Below are positions 47,044 through 56,221 of a stretch of DNA of 64,000 nt, one piece after another. Positions within the stretch are counted from its first letter, which is position 1. Each line of letters begins with the position of its first letter. Both the position numbers and the translations under genes were made by a program. The notes below the pieces were generated by a model, which worked only from the letters and a program-made list of their open reading frames with translations, was not told the DNA's origin and searched no databases. Location of the stretch: contig PLJH01000141.1 in the NCBI GenBank assembly GCA_003139615.1, forward strand, positions 94,569 through 158,568. The letters run 5' to 3'. The stretch is from Alphaproteobacteria bacterium (lineage in GTDB: Bacteria; Pseudomonadota; Alphaproteobacteria; Micropepsales; Micropepsaceae).

Positions 47044-48417
47044 TCAGCCGTTTTTCGAATAGGATTTGATGCGCATGGTGACGAGTTCTTCGGCGACGCT
47101 GGGATGAAGCGCAATCGTCGCGTCGAAATCGGCTTTCGTCGCGCCCATCTTCATCGCGACGGCCACGATCTGGACGATCTCCGCCGCTTCGGGTCCGAAG
47201 ATGTGACAACCGAGCACGCGATTGTCTTTCGAATCCACGATCAGCTTGAACAGCGCGCGTTCGTCGCGGCCGGAGAGCGTGTTCTTGAGCGGGCGGAAGC
47301 TCGATTTATAAACGTCGATTGCGTGGCCATGCGCCAGCGCGGAATGTTCCGTCATTCCCACTGTGCCGATTTCGGGCTGGCTGAACACGGCCGTCGGCAC
47401 AAAAGTATGATCGACGGGCGTGGGAACACCATCGAACACTGTCTTCACGAAGGACATTGCTTCATGGATTGCGACAGGGGTCAGCGCCATGCGGTCGGTC
47501 ACGTCGCCGATGGCGTAGATGTGTTCGATATTCGTGCGGGAATATTTGTCGACCTCGACCCGTCCTCGCTTGCCGAGTTTGAGACCGATCTTGTTCAGCC
47601 CCATATCGGCGGTGTTGGGCACGCGGCCGATGGCGAGCATCACGTCGTCGGTCTCGATCATTTCGTCCTTGTCGGTGAACGCAAAGACTTCGCCGTCACG
47701 CTTGTCGATCCGCTTAAGCACACGATCGACGACGACGCGGATGCCTCGCGCGCTCATCGAATCCGTCAGCGCATCGCGCATGTTTTCGTCGAAGCCGCGG
47801 AGGATCTTGGGGCCACGGTAAAGCAGTGTCACCTCCGCGCCGAGGCCGTGGAAGATATGCGCGAACTCGACCGCGATATAGCCGCCGCCCGCGATTACGA
47901 TACGTCTGGGAAATTTCTCCAGATAAAACGCTTCATTGGAGGTGATGCAATGTTCCGCGCCCGGCGCACCCCCCGTATCCCGCGAGGGCCGCCCGCCCGT
48001 GGCGATGAGGATGTGTTTCGCCGTGACAGTGCGGTTTTCCTTCACGAGACGGATCGTATGTTCGTCCTCGAACACCGCGCGATCCATGATGATCTCGACA
48101 CCAGCGGCCTTGACATTCTGGCGATAGAGTCCTTCGAGCCGCGCGATTTCCTTGTTCTTGTTGGCGACAAGCGTGTTCCAGTCGAAATGCGGCGTGGGTA
48201 TCGTCCAGCCGTAACCGGCGGCGTCCTCGAAATCCTCGGTGTAATGGCTCGCATAGACGAACAGCTTCTTCGGAATGCAACCGCGGATCACGCAGGTGCC
48301 GCCGAAGCCGTATTCCTCGGCGATCGCGACGCAGGCGCCCGTTTGGGCCGCGAGCCGGCTCGCGCGCACGCCGCCCGAACCGCCGCCGATGACGAACAGA
48401 TCGTAGTCGCAACTCAT
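47044..48417 (-). CDS. gor: Glutathione-disulfide reductase
   Basis: 457 residues. FAD motif GGGSGGVRASRLAA at the N-terminus, redox-active disulfide GGTCVIRGCIPKKL, NADPH domain motif IAGGGYIAVEFAHIFHGLG, second FAD motif IYAIGDVTDRMALTPVA, and the C-terminal catalytic His-Glu pair in GATIALHPSVAEE-type sequence (IALHPSVAEE). It reduces GSSG with NADPH. The start overlaps the rpiA stop by 4 bp, so redox and pentose phosphate (NADPH source) functions are coupled. Confidence 0.94.
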   Translation of the reverse strand: MSCDYDLFVIGGGSGGVRASRLAAQTGACVAIAEEYGFGGTCVIRGCIPKKLFVYASHYTEDFEDAAGYGWTIPTPHFDWNTLVANKNKEIARLEGLYRQNVKAAGVEIIMDRAVFEDEHTIRLVKENRTVTAKHILIATGGRPSRDTGGAPGAEHCITSNEAFYLEKFPRRIVIAGGGYIAVEFAHIFHGLGAEVTLLYRGPKILRGFDENMRDALTDSMSARGIRVVVDRVLKRIDKRDGEVFAFTDKDEMIETDDVMLAIGRVPNTADMGLNKIGLKLGKRGRVEVDKYSRTNIEHIYAIGDVTDRMALTPVAIHEAMSFVKTVFDGVPTPVDHTFVPTAVFSQPEIGTVGMTEHSALAHGHAIDVYKSSFRPLKNTLSGRDERALFKLIVDSKDNRVLGCHIFGPEAAEIVQIVAVAMKMGATKADFDATIALHPSVAEELVTMRIKSYSKNG

Positions 48418-49121
48418 TTCTCGATCACCTCGATGCCGGTTTCGCGCGCGATGACGAGCGCCGTGGCGAGACCCACGAACAGACCGTGGTCGACGACCCC
48501 GGGAACTGCCGACAACGCGGCCGCGAGCGCGGGTGCATCGGTAATTGCACCGAAAGCGCAGTCATAAATGTAATTGCCGCCGTCAGTCTTGAACGGAGCA
48601 CCGTCTTTCAGGCGCAGGGTCAGCGGCAGATGGTTGTATTTGAGTTTCGCCGCAGCATTGACGATGCGCGCGGCGGTCGTCGCATGGCCGAACGTCGAGA
48701 CTTCCACCGGCAAGGGAAAGTGACCGAGTTTCGCCACGAGCTTCGTCTCATCGGCAATCACGATCATGCGCTTCGAGGACGCCGCAACAATCTTCTCGCG
48801 CACCAGCGCGCCGCCGCCGCCTTTGATCAACGTCAATGCGCGGTCTGCTTCGTCGGCGCCGTCAATGGTCAGATCGAGCGGCGCGAGCCCGTCGAGATCG
48901 GCCATCGGGATCGACAATGCCCGGGCCTTCTGAGCCGTGCGTTCGGAGGTCGCGGTGCCTACGATCTTCATCCCGCCGCGCAGCTTGGGCGCCAGCACGT
49001 CGAGAAACGCTTCCGCCGTCGTGCCGGTGCCGAGGCCGAGTTTCATGCCGTCTTCGACGAATTCGAGCGCCCGCAATGCGGCGGCGCGTTTGAGGCTGGC
49101 GGGATCGGACGAGTCGGTCAT
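48414..49121 (-). CDS. rpiA: Ribose-5-phosphate isomerase A
   Basis: 235 residues from ATG 49121; the longer frame upstream reads through repeat sequence. Motifs LGTGTTAEAFL (phosphate loop), TIDGADEADRALTLIKGGGGAL (catalytic Asp), VADETKLV-like IADETKLVAKLG and PVEVSTFG are those of RpiA, which interconverts ribose 5-phosphate and ribulose 5-phosphate. It overlaps gor downstream. Confidence 0.95.
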   Translation of the reverse strand: MTDSSDPASLKRAAALRALEFVEDGMKLGLGTGTTAEAFLDVLAPKLRGGMKIVGTATSERTAQKARALSIPMADLDGLAPLDLTIDGADEADRALTLIKGGGGALVREKIVAASSKRMIVIADETKLVAKLGHFPLPVEVSTFGHATTAARIVNAAAKLKYNHLPLTLRLKDGAPFKTDGGNYIYDCAFGAITDAPALAAALSAVPGVVDHGLFVGLATALVIARETGIEVIEK

Positions 49122-49162
49122 GGGAAAGTATGTATCCGAGACGGTGCGGTCCCACCCTAACT

Positions 49163-49179
49163 CTCCCCACAAGGGGGAG
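49163..49179. repeat. Short C/G hairpin between rpiA and glmS
   Basis: CTCCCC (49163-49168) pairs with GGGGAG (49174-49179), preceded by CCCACCCT. The wording matches the hairpin at 38470 and the ends of the element at 36918, so a shared intergenic repeat family is likely. Confidence 0.5.
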
Positions 49180-49190
49180 GGAACAGCAGG

Positions 49191-51020
49191 TCACTCCACC
49201 GTCACGCTCTTGGCAAGGTTGCGGGGTTGGTCGACGTCGGTGCCTTTGGCAACGGCTGTGTGGTAGGCGAGAAGCTGCACGGGCAGTGCGTAGAGCAGTG
49301 GCGCCAACAGTGGGTCGACATCTGGAACTTCGATGGTCTGCCAGGCCTGGCTGCCCGCTTCCTTCAGTCCCCGCGCATCGGAGATCATCACCACCTTGCC
49401 GCCGCGGGCCATCACCTCCTGCATGTTGGAGATAGTCTTTGCGAACAGCGCGTCATAGGGCGCGATCACGATCACAGGCACGTTCTCGTCGATCAGCGCG
49501 ATGGGGCCGTGCTTCATTTCACCGGCGGCATAGCCTTCGGCGTGGATATAGGAGATTTCCTTGAGCTTCAGTGCACCTTCGAGCGCGATCGGGAAATTCA
49601 CGCCACGTCCAAGATAGAGCACGTCGGTCGCGCGTGCGATTTCGAGACCCAGCGTTTCGATCTTCGGTTCCTGCTTGAGAAATTCGACGATGAGGCGCGG
49701 CGTTTCGAGCAACGCCGCGCATATCTTCGCTTCCTGCTCCGCATTCAACGTGCCGCGTGCGCGACCGGCCGCAATGGCTAGCGCGGCCATCACGCTCAAC
49801 TGGCAGGTGAACGCTTTGGTCGAAGCCACGCCGATTTCCGGGCCGGCAAAAGTCGGCAGTACGATATCGGCTTCGCGCGCGATGGAGCTTTCCGGCACGT
49901 TGACGATCACAAGAATCTTCTGGCCTTGCGCCTTCGCATGACGCAGGGCCGCGAGCGTGTCGGCCGTTTCGCCCGATTGCGAGATGAACAGCGCCACGCC
50001 CTTGTCAGGATAGACGGGATCGCGATAGCGCAGTTCGGACGCCATATCGGCCTCGGAAGACAGCCGCGCAATGATCTCGAACCAGTATTTGCCGATCAGC
50101 GCCGCATAGAGTGAGGTACCGCAGGCCGAGATGGTAAGCCGTGATGCGTTCGCAAACGCCTCAACTACACCGGCTTCGCGCAAGCTGACGCAGGGCCCAG
50201 CCGGATCGAGATAATGCGCGAGCGTGTGTGCGATCACTTCCGGCTGCTCGTGGATTTCCTTCGCCATGAAATGGCGATAGCCGCCCTTGTCGACGAGGCC
50301 TGCAGACGCGCTCGCGATCTTCACTTCGCGGTTGGCGAGCCTACCTTCGGAATCGAAGATCTCGACCTCGCCGCCGCGGATCACGGCGACATCGCCTTCC
50401 TCGAGATAGGAAATGCGGTTGGTGAAAGGCGCCAGCGCGAATGCATCGGAGCCCAGATAGGCTTCGCCGTCGCCATAACCCACCGCGAGCGGGCTGCCCT
50501 TGCGCGCGCCCACCACCATCGACTCTTCGTCCTTGAAGATCATCGCAAGCGCATAGGCGCCCGTGAGGCGTCGCACCGCGATGATCGCGGCCTGGGCCGG
50601 ATCGAGCCCCTGATCGAGATAATCCGTCACCAGATGCACGGCCACTTCGGTGTCTGTTTCCGATTGAAATTTGTGGCCCTTGGCGAGCAGTCCGTCGCGC
50701 AATTCGCGGAAGTTTTCGATGATGCCGTTGTGGACCAGCGCCACGCGCGCGGAGGCATGCGGATGCGCATTCGCTTCGGTCGGCGCGCCGTGCGTGGCCC
50801 AGCGCGTGTGGCCGATGCCGGTGTGACCCGTGAGCGGATGTTTGCGCAGCGCCTCGCCGAGCTGCGAAAGTTTGCCGGCCGCGCGGCGGCGTTCGATATG
50901 GCCGCCTACCAGCGTCGCGATGCCGGAGGAATCGTAACCACGATATTCGAGGCGCTTGAGCGCTTCGAGAATAACCGGCGCTGCATCCTGCTTGCCGGCG
51001 ATGCCCACGATTCCGCACAT
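49191..51020 (-). CDS. glmS: Glucosamine-6-phosphate synthase (isomerizing)
   Basis: 609 residues starting MCGIVGIAG with the N-terminal catalytic Cys exposed after Met removal, which fixes the start at 51020. Class II glutaminase domain (HTRWATHGAPTEANAHPH, HNGIIENF), then two SIS domains (ISACGTSLYAALIGKYWFE, ISQSGETADTLAALRHA, STKAFTCQLS) and the C-terminal KSVTVE. It makes GlcN-6-P from fructose-6-P and glutamine for peptidoglycan and LPS. One base separates it from the glmU stop, so the two successive UDP-GlcNAc pathway enzymes are co-expressed. Confidence 0.96.
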   Translation of the reverse strand: MCGIVGIAGKQDAAPVILEALKRLEYRGYDSSGIATLVGGHIERRRAAGKLSQLGEALRKHPLTGHTGIGHTRWATHGAPTEANAHPHASARVALVHNGIIENFRELRDGLLAKGHKFQSETDTEVAVHLVTDYLDQGLDPAQAAIIAVRRLTGAYALAMIFKDEESMVVGARKGSPLAVGYGDGEAYLGSDAFALAPFTNRISYLEEGDVAVIRGGEVEIFDSEGRLANREVKIASASAGLVDKGGYRHFMAKEIHEQPEVIAHTLAHYLDPAGPCVSLREAGVVEAFANASRLTISACGTSLYAALIGKYWFEIIARLSSEADMASELRYRDPVYPDKGVALFISQSGETADTLAALRHAKAQGQKILVIVNVPESSIAREADIVLPTFAGPEIGVASTKAFTCQLSVMAALAIAAGRARGTLNAEQEAKICAALLETPRLIVEFLKQEPKIETLGLEIARATDVLYLGRGVNFPIALEGALKLKEISYIHAEGYAAGEMKHGPIALIDENVPVIVIAPYDALFAKTISNMQEVMARGGKVVMISDARGLKEAGSQAWQTIEVPDVDPLLAPLLYALPVQLLAYHTAVAKGTDVDQPRNLAKSVTVE

Positions 51021-51021
51021 C

Positions 51022-52383
51022 TTACTTACTCTCTCCTTGCGTCTTTTTCTTTGCGGCTTTTTCGGCACGTTTACGGTTGCGGAATTTCTCTGCCCAGCCG
51101 GGAAGTTCCTTCTGCTCGGCGCGCGTGACGGCCAACGCATTGTCGGCCACCGCCTTCGTAATCACGCTGCCTGCCCCAACATAAACGCCGTCGCCTACTT
51201 TCACGGGCGCCACCAGCGCCGAATTCGAACCGATGAAGGCCCCCGCGCCGATATCGGTGAAATGCTTGTCGAAGCCGTCGTAATTGCAGGTGATGGTGCC
51301 CGCTCCGATATTGGCGCCGGGGCCCACGCGCGCATCGCCGATATAGGTCAGGTGGTTCGCCTTGGCGCCCTTTTCAATGCGGGCTTTCTTCACTTCCACG
51401 AAGTTCCCGATATGGACGTCTTCTTCGATGATCGCGCCGGGCCTGAGCCGCGCATAGGGGCCGACAAGCGCGCGCGTGCCCACTTCCGCGCCTTCCAGAT
51501 GTGAGAACGCCTTGATCTCCGCGCCGCTCCTGACCGTCACGCCGGGCGCAAACACGACATAGGGGCCCACCTGCACATCGGCTTCGAGCACGGTGTCGTA
51601 GCTGAGGAAGACAGTCTCCGGCGCAATCATGCCGACGCCCGCATCGAGCGCACGGGCCCGCAGGCGCTGCTGCATCGCACGCTCGGCGGATGCGAGTTCG
51701 CTTCGGCTGTTGACGCCCATCATGTCCGTTTCGTGCGCTTCGACAACGGCGCAGGAGACGCGATCCGCCTTCGCGAATGTCGGCACATCGGTCAGGTAAT
51801 ATTCGTGCTGCGCGTTTTCATTCTTCAACGCGGCCGCCCAGCGGAAAAAGTTCTTCGCATCCGCCGCCATGATGCCCGCATTGCACAGATCGACTTTACG
51901 CTCGCTCTCATTCGCATCCTTGAACTCGACGATGCGCGCGAGCATGCCGTCACGATCCACGATGGCGCGGCCATAGGCGTGGCTTGGCGAGCGAAACGCG
52001 ACGATCGCCATGCCGGCTTTTTCGCGTGCGGCAAATGACTGCTCGAACGTCTCGGCGGTCGCGAGCGGCATATCGCCATAGGCGACAACCAGCACGCCCG
52101 CGAAATCGGCGAGTGCCGACGCGGCACATGCCGCCGCGTGTCCCGTGCCGAGTTGCTCGTTCTGGATGACGGCTTCTGCGCCCTCAAGTGCCGCATAGGC
52201 GCGCACATCGTCTGCGCCGGGAGCAGTCACGACCACGATGCGCGACACGCCGGCTGCGCGCACCGCCGCGATCACATGGCCCAGGATCGGGCGGCCCGCC
52301 ACGTCATGCATCACCTTGGCCTTGGCGGATTTCATCCGCGTGCCCTGGCCGGCTGCCAGAATGATCGCCGCGCGAGCGCTCAG
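51022..52383 (-). CDS. glmU: Bifunctional GlmU, probably initiated at CTG
   Basis: 453 residues if read from CTG 52383. The first ATG (52335) would start at MKSAKAKVMH and drop the uridyltransferase loop LAAGQGTRM that is needed for UTP binding. In the CTG frame this loop falls at residues 9-17, the usual place, and AAAGG lies 8 nt before the CTG, while a TAG closes the frame just upstream and there is no ATG, GTG or TTG. Other features: EQLGTGHAA, VVAYGDMPL, and a C-terminal left-handed beta-helix with GTITCNYDGFDKH and SALVAPVKVGDG. It acetylates GlcN-1-P and then makes UDP-GlcNAc. Confidence 0.92.
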   Translation of the reverse strand: MSARAAIILAAGQGTRMKSAKAKVMHDVAGRPILGHVIAAVRAAGVSRIVVVTAPGADDVRAYAALEGAEAVIQNEQLGTGHAAACAASALADFAGVLVVAYGDMPLATAETFEQSFAAREKAGMAIVAFRSPSHAYGRAIVDRDGMLARIVEFKDANESERKVDLCNAGIMAADAKNFFRWAAALKNENAQHEYYLTDVPTFAKADRVSCAVVEAHETDMMGVNSRSELASAERAMQQRLRARALDAGVGMIAPETVFLSYDTVLEADVQVGPYVVFAPGVTVRSGAEIKAFSHLEGAEVGTRALVGPYARLRPGAIIEEDVHIGNFVEVKKARIEKGAKANHLTYIGDARVGPGANIGAGTITCNYDGFDKHFTDIGAGAFIGSNSALVAPVKVGDGVYVGAGSVITKAVADNALAVTRAEQKELPGWAEKFRNRKRAEKAAKKKTQGESK

Positions 52384-52512
52384 AGGCTAAACCTTTCTTC
52401 CGCGTGCTTGGGGCCTTTGCGATAACCTGCTAGCACAGCACGACAAAATGACGATTTGCGACCGTATATTGCCACAAAACCGCCGCGTCCGGCGAAGCTT
52501 AGCAGCAGCACC

Positions 52513-53178
52513 GTGAACACAAGTTTCATTTTCGATCTCGATGGAACGCTGGTCGATACCGCGCCCGATCTTTTGGGCGCGCTGAATGCCGTTCTCCTGC
52601 GCGAAGGCCGGCCCGCCGTGGACATCACCGATCTGCGCCATCTGGTGGGGCATGGCGCGCGCGCGATGCTGGCCGAGGCGATGACAATGACGGGCGCGCC
52701 CGCCGAACCCGATCGCCTTTCCGGAATGTTCGACGATTTCATCGTCCACTACCGCGCGCATATCGCCGACGAGAGCCGGATATTTCCGAGTGTCGAGGCG
52801 ACGCTCGCGCAGCTTGCGCAAGATGGCGCGCGGCTCGGCGTTCTCACCAACAAGCCGCAGGAACTGAGCAACAAGCTGCTCGCGGAACTCGATCTCACGA
52901 AATACTTCACGGCTATTCACGGCGCGGGGCGCTATCCCTATTCCAAGCCCGATGCGCGCGTGTTCTATCACGTGATCGACGAACTCGGCGGCACGTACGG
53001 CGACAGCATCATGATCGGCGACAGCATCACCGATGTGGCGACCGCGCGCGCAGCGGGCGCGCCGGTCATCGTCGTGACCTATGGCTACACGCCCGAGCCC
53101 GCACATCTTCTGGGTGGAGACGCCGTGACGGATCATTTTGCGGACGTGCCCGCGCTGGCGAAGCGTTTGTTGGGGTAG
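52513..53178 (+). CDS. gph: HAD hydrolase, phosphoglycolate phosphatase-like
   Basis: 221 residues from GTG 52513, chosen because the family begins directly with FIFDLDGTLVDTAPDL; a TTG at 52456 would add 19 unrelated residues. HAD motifs: DLDGTLVDT (nucleophile Asp), VLTNK, KPDARVF and IGDSITDVATARAAG (acidic metal site). Cap domain of the Gph type (VGHGARAMLAEAM). Removes phosphate from phosphoglycolate or similar small phosphates. Divergent from glmU. Confidence 0.87.
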   Translation: MNTSFIFDLDGTLVDTAPDLLGALNAVLLREGRPAVDITDLRHLVGHGARAMLAEAMTMTGAPAEPDRLSGMFDDFIVHYRAHIADESRIFPSVEATLAQLAQDGARLGVLTNKPQELSNKLLAELDLTKYFTAIHGAGRYPYSKPDARVFYHVIDELGGTYGDSIMIGDSITDVATARAAGAPVIVVTYGYTPEPAHLLGGDAVTDHFADVPALAKRLLG

Positions 53179-53773
53179 GAAGCTTGGGACGACGTCGATG
53201 GCCCGGCAATAGCGTTCGACTCTCATTCGACTTTTCCCCTGTTAAACAGGGGAAATAACAGGATGGGAACTTTCTTTCGCGGCGCAGCATCTATCCGATC
53301 TCTTGGTGCACGGACCGGAGCGGTGCCGTCTCGCATCCGATAAAAATTTTCGAGCCTGTTTTCTTTCCAAAAATTCCAGCAAATCGGCGGGTTTCTGCCG
53401 GCAGAACAGGCGAAAATCGGCCTGTTCCCGACCTTATAGTCCGCCTGTTCCTGACCTGTTTCCTGCCTGTAATCAACGTGCATTCCACCTGTTTTCGAAC
53501 CAGCCCGGTTCAGCACCGTCGACGTTTAGGCGGCGACAAAGGATCGCCACCGCGCCGCAAAGTGAGGCTCAGCCTAAGATACCAATGAAGAATTCACATA
53601 TCCCCATTTGGAATATATATAAACCCAAATGGTCTCTAACGGCAATCCCAGGCGGCCGCGGCGGCCCGTACCTTTGATACACCAGATGCGAACGAGCGAC
53701 GGCGAAAATTCCGACACGCGGGACTGTTGACGCCCTTTGCGGGCGCACTCTATACGGCGGGTCCGCGAAGAGC
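53179..53773. other. Gene-free stretch with repeated CCTGTT motifs
   Basis: No credible gene. CCTGTT or its complement AACAGG occurs about nine times between 53238 and 53493 (for instance 53355, 53421, 53444, 53455, 53488; complement at 53257 and 53405), plus a perfect 23-bp palindrome TTTCCCCTGTT-A-AACAGGGGAAA at 53233-53255. The short open frames that cross it have no ribosome site or recognisable product. The last ~200 bp before the tRNA are AT-richer (53580-53640) and may hold the tRNA promoter. Confidence 0.6.
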
Positions 53774-53848
53774 GGGCGCGTAGCTCAGCGGGAGAGCACT
53801 CCCTTCACACGGGAGGGGTCACAGGTTCAATCCCTGTCGCGCCCACCA
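53774..53848 (+). tRNA. tRNA-Val (CAC anticodon)
   Basis: Complete 75-nt cloverleaf with encoded CCA. The acceptor stem GGGCGCG pairs with CGCGCCC, the D-arm is GCTC-AGCGGGA-GAGC, and the anticodon stem CTCCC/GGGAG holds loop TTCACAC (anticodon CAC). The T-arm is ACAGG-TTCAATC-CCTGT. Discriminator A then CCA at 53846-53848, followed by a T-run. CAC reads GUG valine codons. Confidence 0.97.
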
Positions 53849-54037
53849 TTTTTCCGGGGATTCTGCGGGCTTCTAAAGTTGGTTGATCGTTCTACTTGGC
53901 ATCAAAATCCGGGGAAAATCCGTGGACTTTGTTCGCCAAATGTTTCAAGCGCCGACGCGATTTCGCGTGCTGGTTTTGACGATAAACAGCGCGACCTTTG
54001 CTGCCGGTCTCTCTTGGTTGAATCGCCAATTCGCAAA

Positions 54038-56206
54038 TCAATACGCTGCACCATAATGGTGGTAATAGTCGCTCCCATCGGCGTAGCCATATTGCGCCTG
54101 CCGTTTCATATTGACCCTGTTGAGGACCGCTCCTGCGAGCCGGGCATTGCTCTGACGTAGAATTCGAACGGCGGCATGGACCGTCGAAGCCGGCGTATTG
54201 TCCCACCGAATGACGTGAAGAACACAGTCTGCCTTCGAGGCGAGAATTCGCGCTTCTGCGAACCCGAGAAGCGGCGGAGTGTCGATGATGATCTTGTCGA
54301 ATTTCCTGGCCAGTTCTTTTAGAAGATCGTCAATTCGATCGTCACTGAACACATCGCCGGAAATGTTTTTTGTTGCGGATCCCGCCAAGAACCAAATTTC
54401 GCTCTTGCTGTCGTGAATGAGCGCTTCGTCGGTCGGGATCGATTGCGTGACGATTTCTGCGATTCCGAATTTCGGCTTTGCGAAAAACTTGGACGCGCTC
54501 GCACGTCTGAGGTCGCAATCGAGAAGCACGACTTGAGATCCCATCGCCGCGTATGTCCGCGCCAGACAGATGGATGTCAGCGTCTTGCCCTCACCCGGCA
54601 CTGCCGAAGTGACAGCAATAATTTGAGATTTTTCCTCCGGCAGCGCAAAAGCAAGATGGGCGCGCAGGCTGCGAAATGCTTCGGCGGACGCGCTCAAAGG
54701 GCGGCGGATAATATAGGCCGCCGGGCGGCCGGCGCGGCGCAGCGCTCTCACGTCCGGCAGTATGCCGGCCAATGGCACGCCCGTCACCCGCATCAGATCG
54801 CCTCGACTGCGTATGCTGCGGTTTGACATTTCGGAAAGAACGACCGCAAGAAATCCTGCAATCGTCGCGAGCACGAATCCGACCGCCAGGATGAAACGCA
54901 TGCTCGTGAACGGCGAAGCCGGCGCGGCAATCGCCCACGATTCGACCGTGGCATCGACTTGCTGGAGGCTTCGTGCCGCCGAAACCTCGCTGGCCCGGGT
55001 CAGGTATGTTTCATAAATCTTTTTCGAGGAATCGGCCGTCTGCTGGAGGGTCAGCAATCCGGAACGAGAGCGATTGTTCGCGACGAGCTTCGCCTCGGTC
55101 TGCTGACGGCTGACGAGAAGAGAGGCTTCCCTCCGTCCCGCGACGTCCGCGTCCGCCCGCAGACTGGACAGGATTCGACCCGTTTCGGACTTGAGCTGGA
55201 TGCGTAAGTCCTGCAGTTCTGCCTGCGCCTTTTGCACCGCCGGATATTCCGGACGAAATTCGGTTTGGAGTTGGGCAAGATTTGCGCTGACGTCCGCCTC
55301 CTTCTGCCGCAGCGCGGCGATCGTGTTGGACGCAAGCGTCGCACCGACATCGGAGCCGCCGCCGCCGCTTCGCGCCTGCGAGAGCGCCGCACCCAATCGT
55401 GCATGTTTTTCCGCCGAATCCGCCTGAGCGTCGGCGATTTCCTGATTCAGCGCGGACAGCTCCGTCTCGGTCAGCGATGTCCCGTTTGCGCCCAGGAGAT
55501 TGGTTTGGGCCTCATAGTCTTCCACCCGGGATTCGGCTTGCGCTGCCTGATCGCGCAGCCCGCCCAGTGTCGCGTCCAGTTCTCGATCCGCTCGAGCGAC
55601 GGCTGTGAGCTTTCCGTTCAGTTTCCGCGCCATATAAGTGTCGACAATGTTGTCGGCAATCCACTTTGCCTTTGCCGTGGTGCCGGCGAGAAATCCCACC
55701 TGGACAACGTAGGTGAGTCCGATACGCCTGATCCTGCTGTCGGCCTCAATCGCCGAGACGACGGTTCGCATGAGTTCATCGGACGGAGCCGCAGCTGCGA
55801 AACCGCCAAAAGCGGAGTCCTTATAAAGTTCGAGCTTTTTAGCGACGGCTTCGGCGATCGCCGGAGAACGGATCACTTCCACCTCGGTATCGATCGCGCT
55901 CGTGTCCGGCGGAGCGGAGGACTGCACGTCCCCAGGCTCCGTGAGATTCTCTCCGGCAGGATGGATGATCAGCGTAGCTTCCGCGTACTGGCTCCGCGGA
56001 ATCAGCAGGCCAGCCCCCGACACGGCGGCAAATATTATCGCAGCCACCGATACCGCAAGCCGCCATTTGCTTCGAACGACGCCTATTGCACGCCGCAGCG
56101 CAGGCACGTTCTCCTCCTCCGGAAATGGTTCTTGAACCATTGGAGGGGCTCGTGAGCCGGGAACGATAATTTCATTCATCTCATCAACCAGGCTTGCCGA
56201 TACCAT
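54038..56206 (-). CDS. Exopolysaccharide co-polymerase fused to BY-kinase (ExoP/GumC-like)
   Basis: 722 residues from ATG 56206 (TTG 56212 and ATG 56179 are alternatives). N-terminal Wzz domain with a TM (LAVSVAAIIFAAVSGAGLLI), long periplasmic coiled coils, and a second TM (FILAVGFVLATIAGFLAVVLS). Then a cytoplasmic tyrosine kinase: Walker A SAVPGEGKTLTS, Walker A' VVLLDCDLRR, Walker B KIIIDTPPLLG. The C-terminus has five tyrosines in its last 18 residues (YGYADGSDYYHHYGAAY), the autophosphorylation cluster. It controls chain length and export of an exopolysaccharide with the Wza-type protein encoded 15 bp upstream. Confidence 0.92.
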   Translation of the reverse strand: MVSASLVDEMNEIIVPGSRAPPMVQEPFPEEENVPALRRAIGVVRSKWRLAVSVAAIIFAAVSGAGLLIPRSQYAEATLIIHPAGENLTEPGDVQSSAPPDTSAIDTEVEVIRSPAIAEAVAKKLELYKDSAFGGFAAAAPSDELMRTVVSAIEADSRIRRIGLTYVVQVGFLAGTTAKAKWIADNIVDTYMARKLNGKLTAVARADRELDATLGGLRDQAAQAESRVEDYEAQTNLLGANGTSLTETELSALNQEIADAQADSAEKHARLGAALSQARSGGGGSDVGATLASNTIAALRQKEADVSANLAQLQTEFRPEYPAVQKAQAELQDLRIQLKSETGRILSSLRADADVAGRREASLLVSRQQTEAKLVANNRSRSGLLTLQQTADSSKKIYETYLTRASEVSAARSLQQVDATVESWAIAAPASPFTSMRFILAVGFVLATIAGFLAVVLSEMSNRSIRSRGDLMRVTGVPLAGILPDVRALRRAGRPAAYIIRRPLSASAEAFRSLRAHLAFALPEEKSQIIAVTSAVPGEGKTLTSICLARTYAAMGSQVVLLDCDLRRASASKFFAKPKFGIAEIVTQSIPTDEALIHDSKSEIWFLAGSATKNISGDVFSDDRIDDLLKELARKFDKIIIDTPPLLGFAEARILASKADCVLHVIRWDNTPASTVHAAVRILRQSNARLAGAVLNRVNMKRQAQYGYADGSDYYHHYGAAY

Positions 56207-56221
56207 TCTCAAGGAAATCTG

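Noticed and set aside
53223-53516. 97-codon minus-strand frame in the CCTGTT region
   Set aside because: No ribosome site, no domain, and its apparent TGQ/TGN wording comes from the repeated DNA motif rather than from selection on protein.
53849-54037. Possible attachment site or small gene after the tRNA
   Set aside because: No repeat of the tRNA end and no integrase in the window; open frames here are short and lack ribosome sites.
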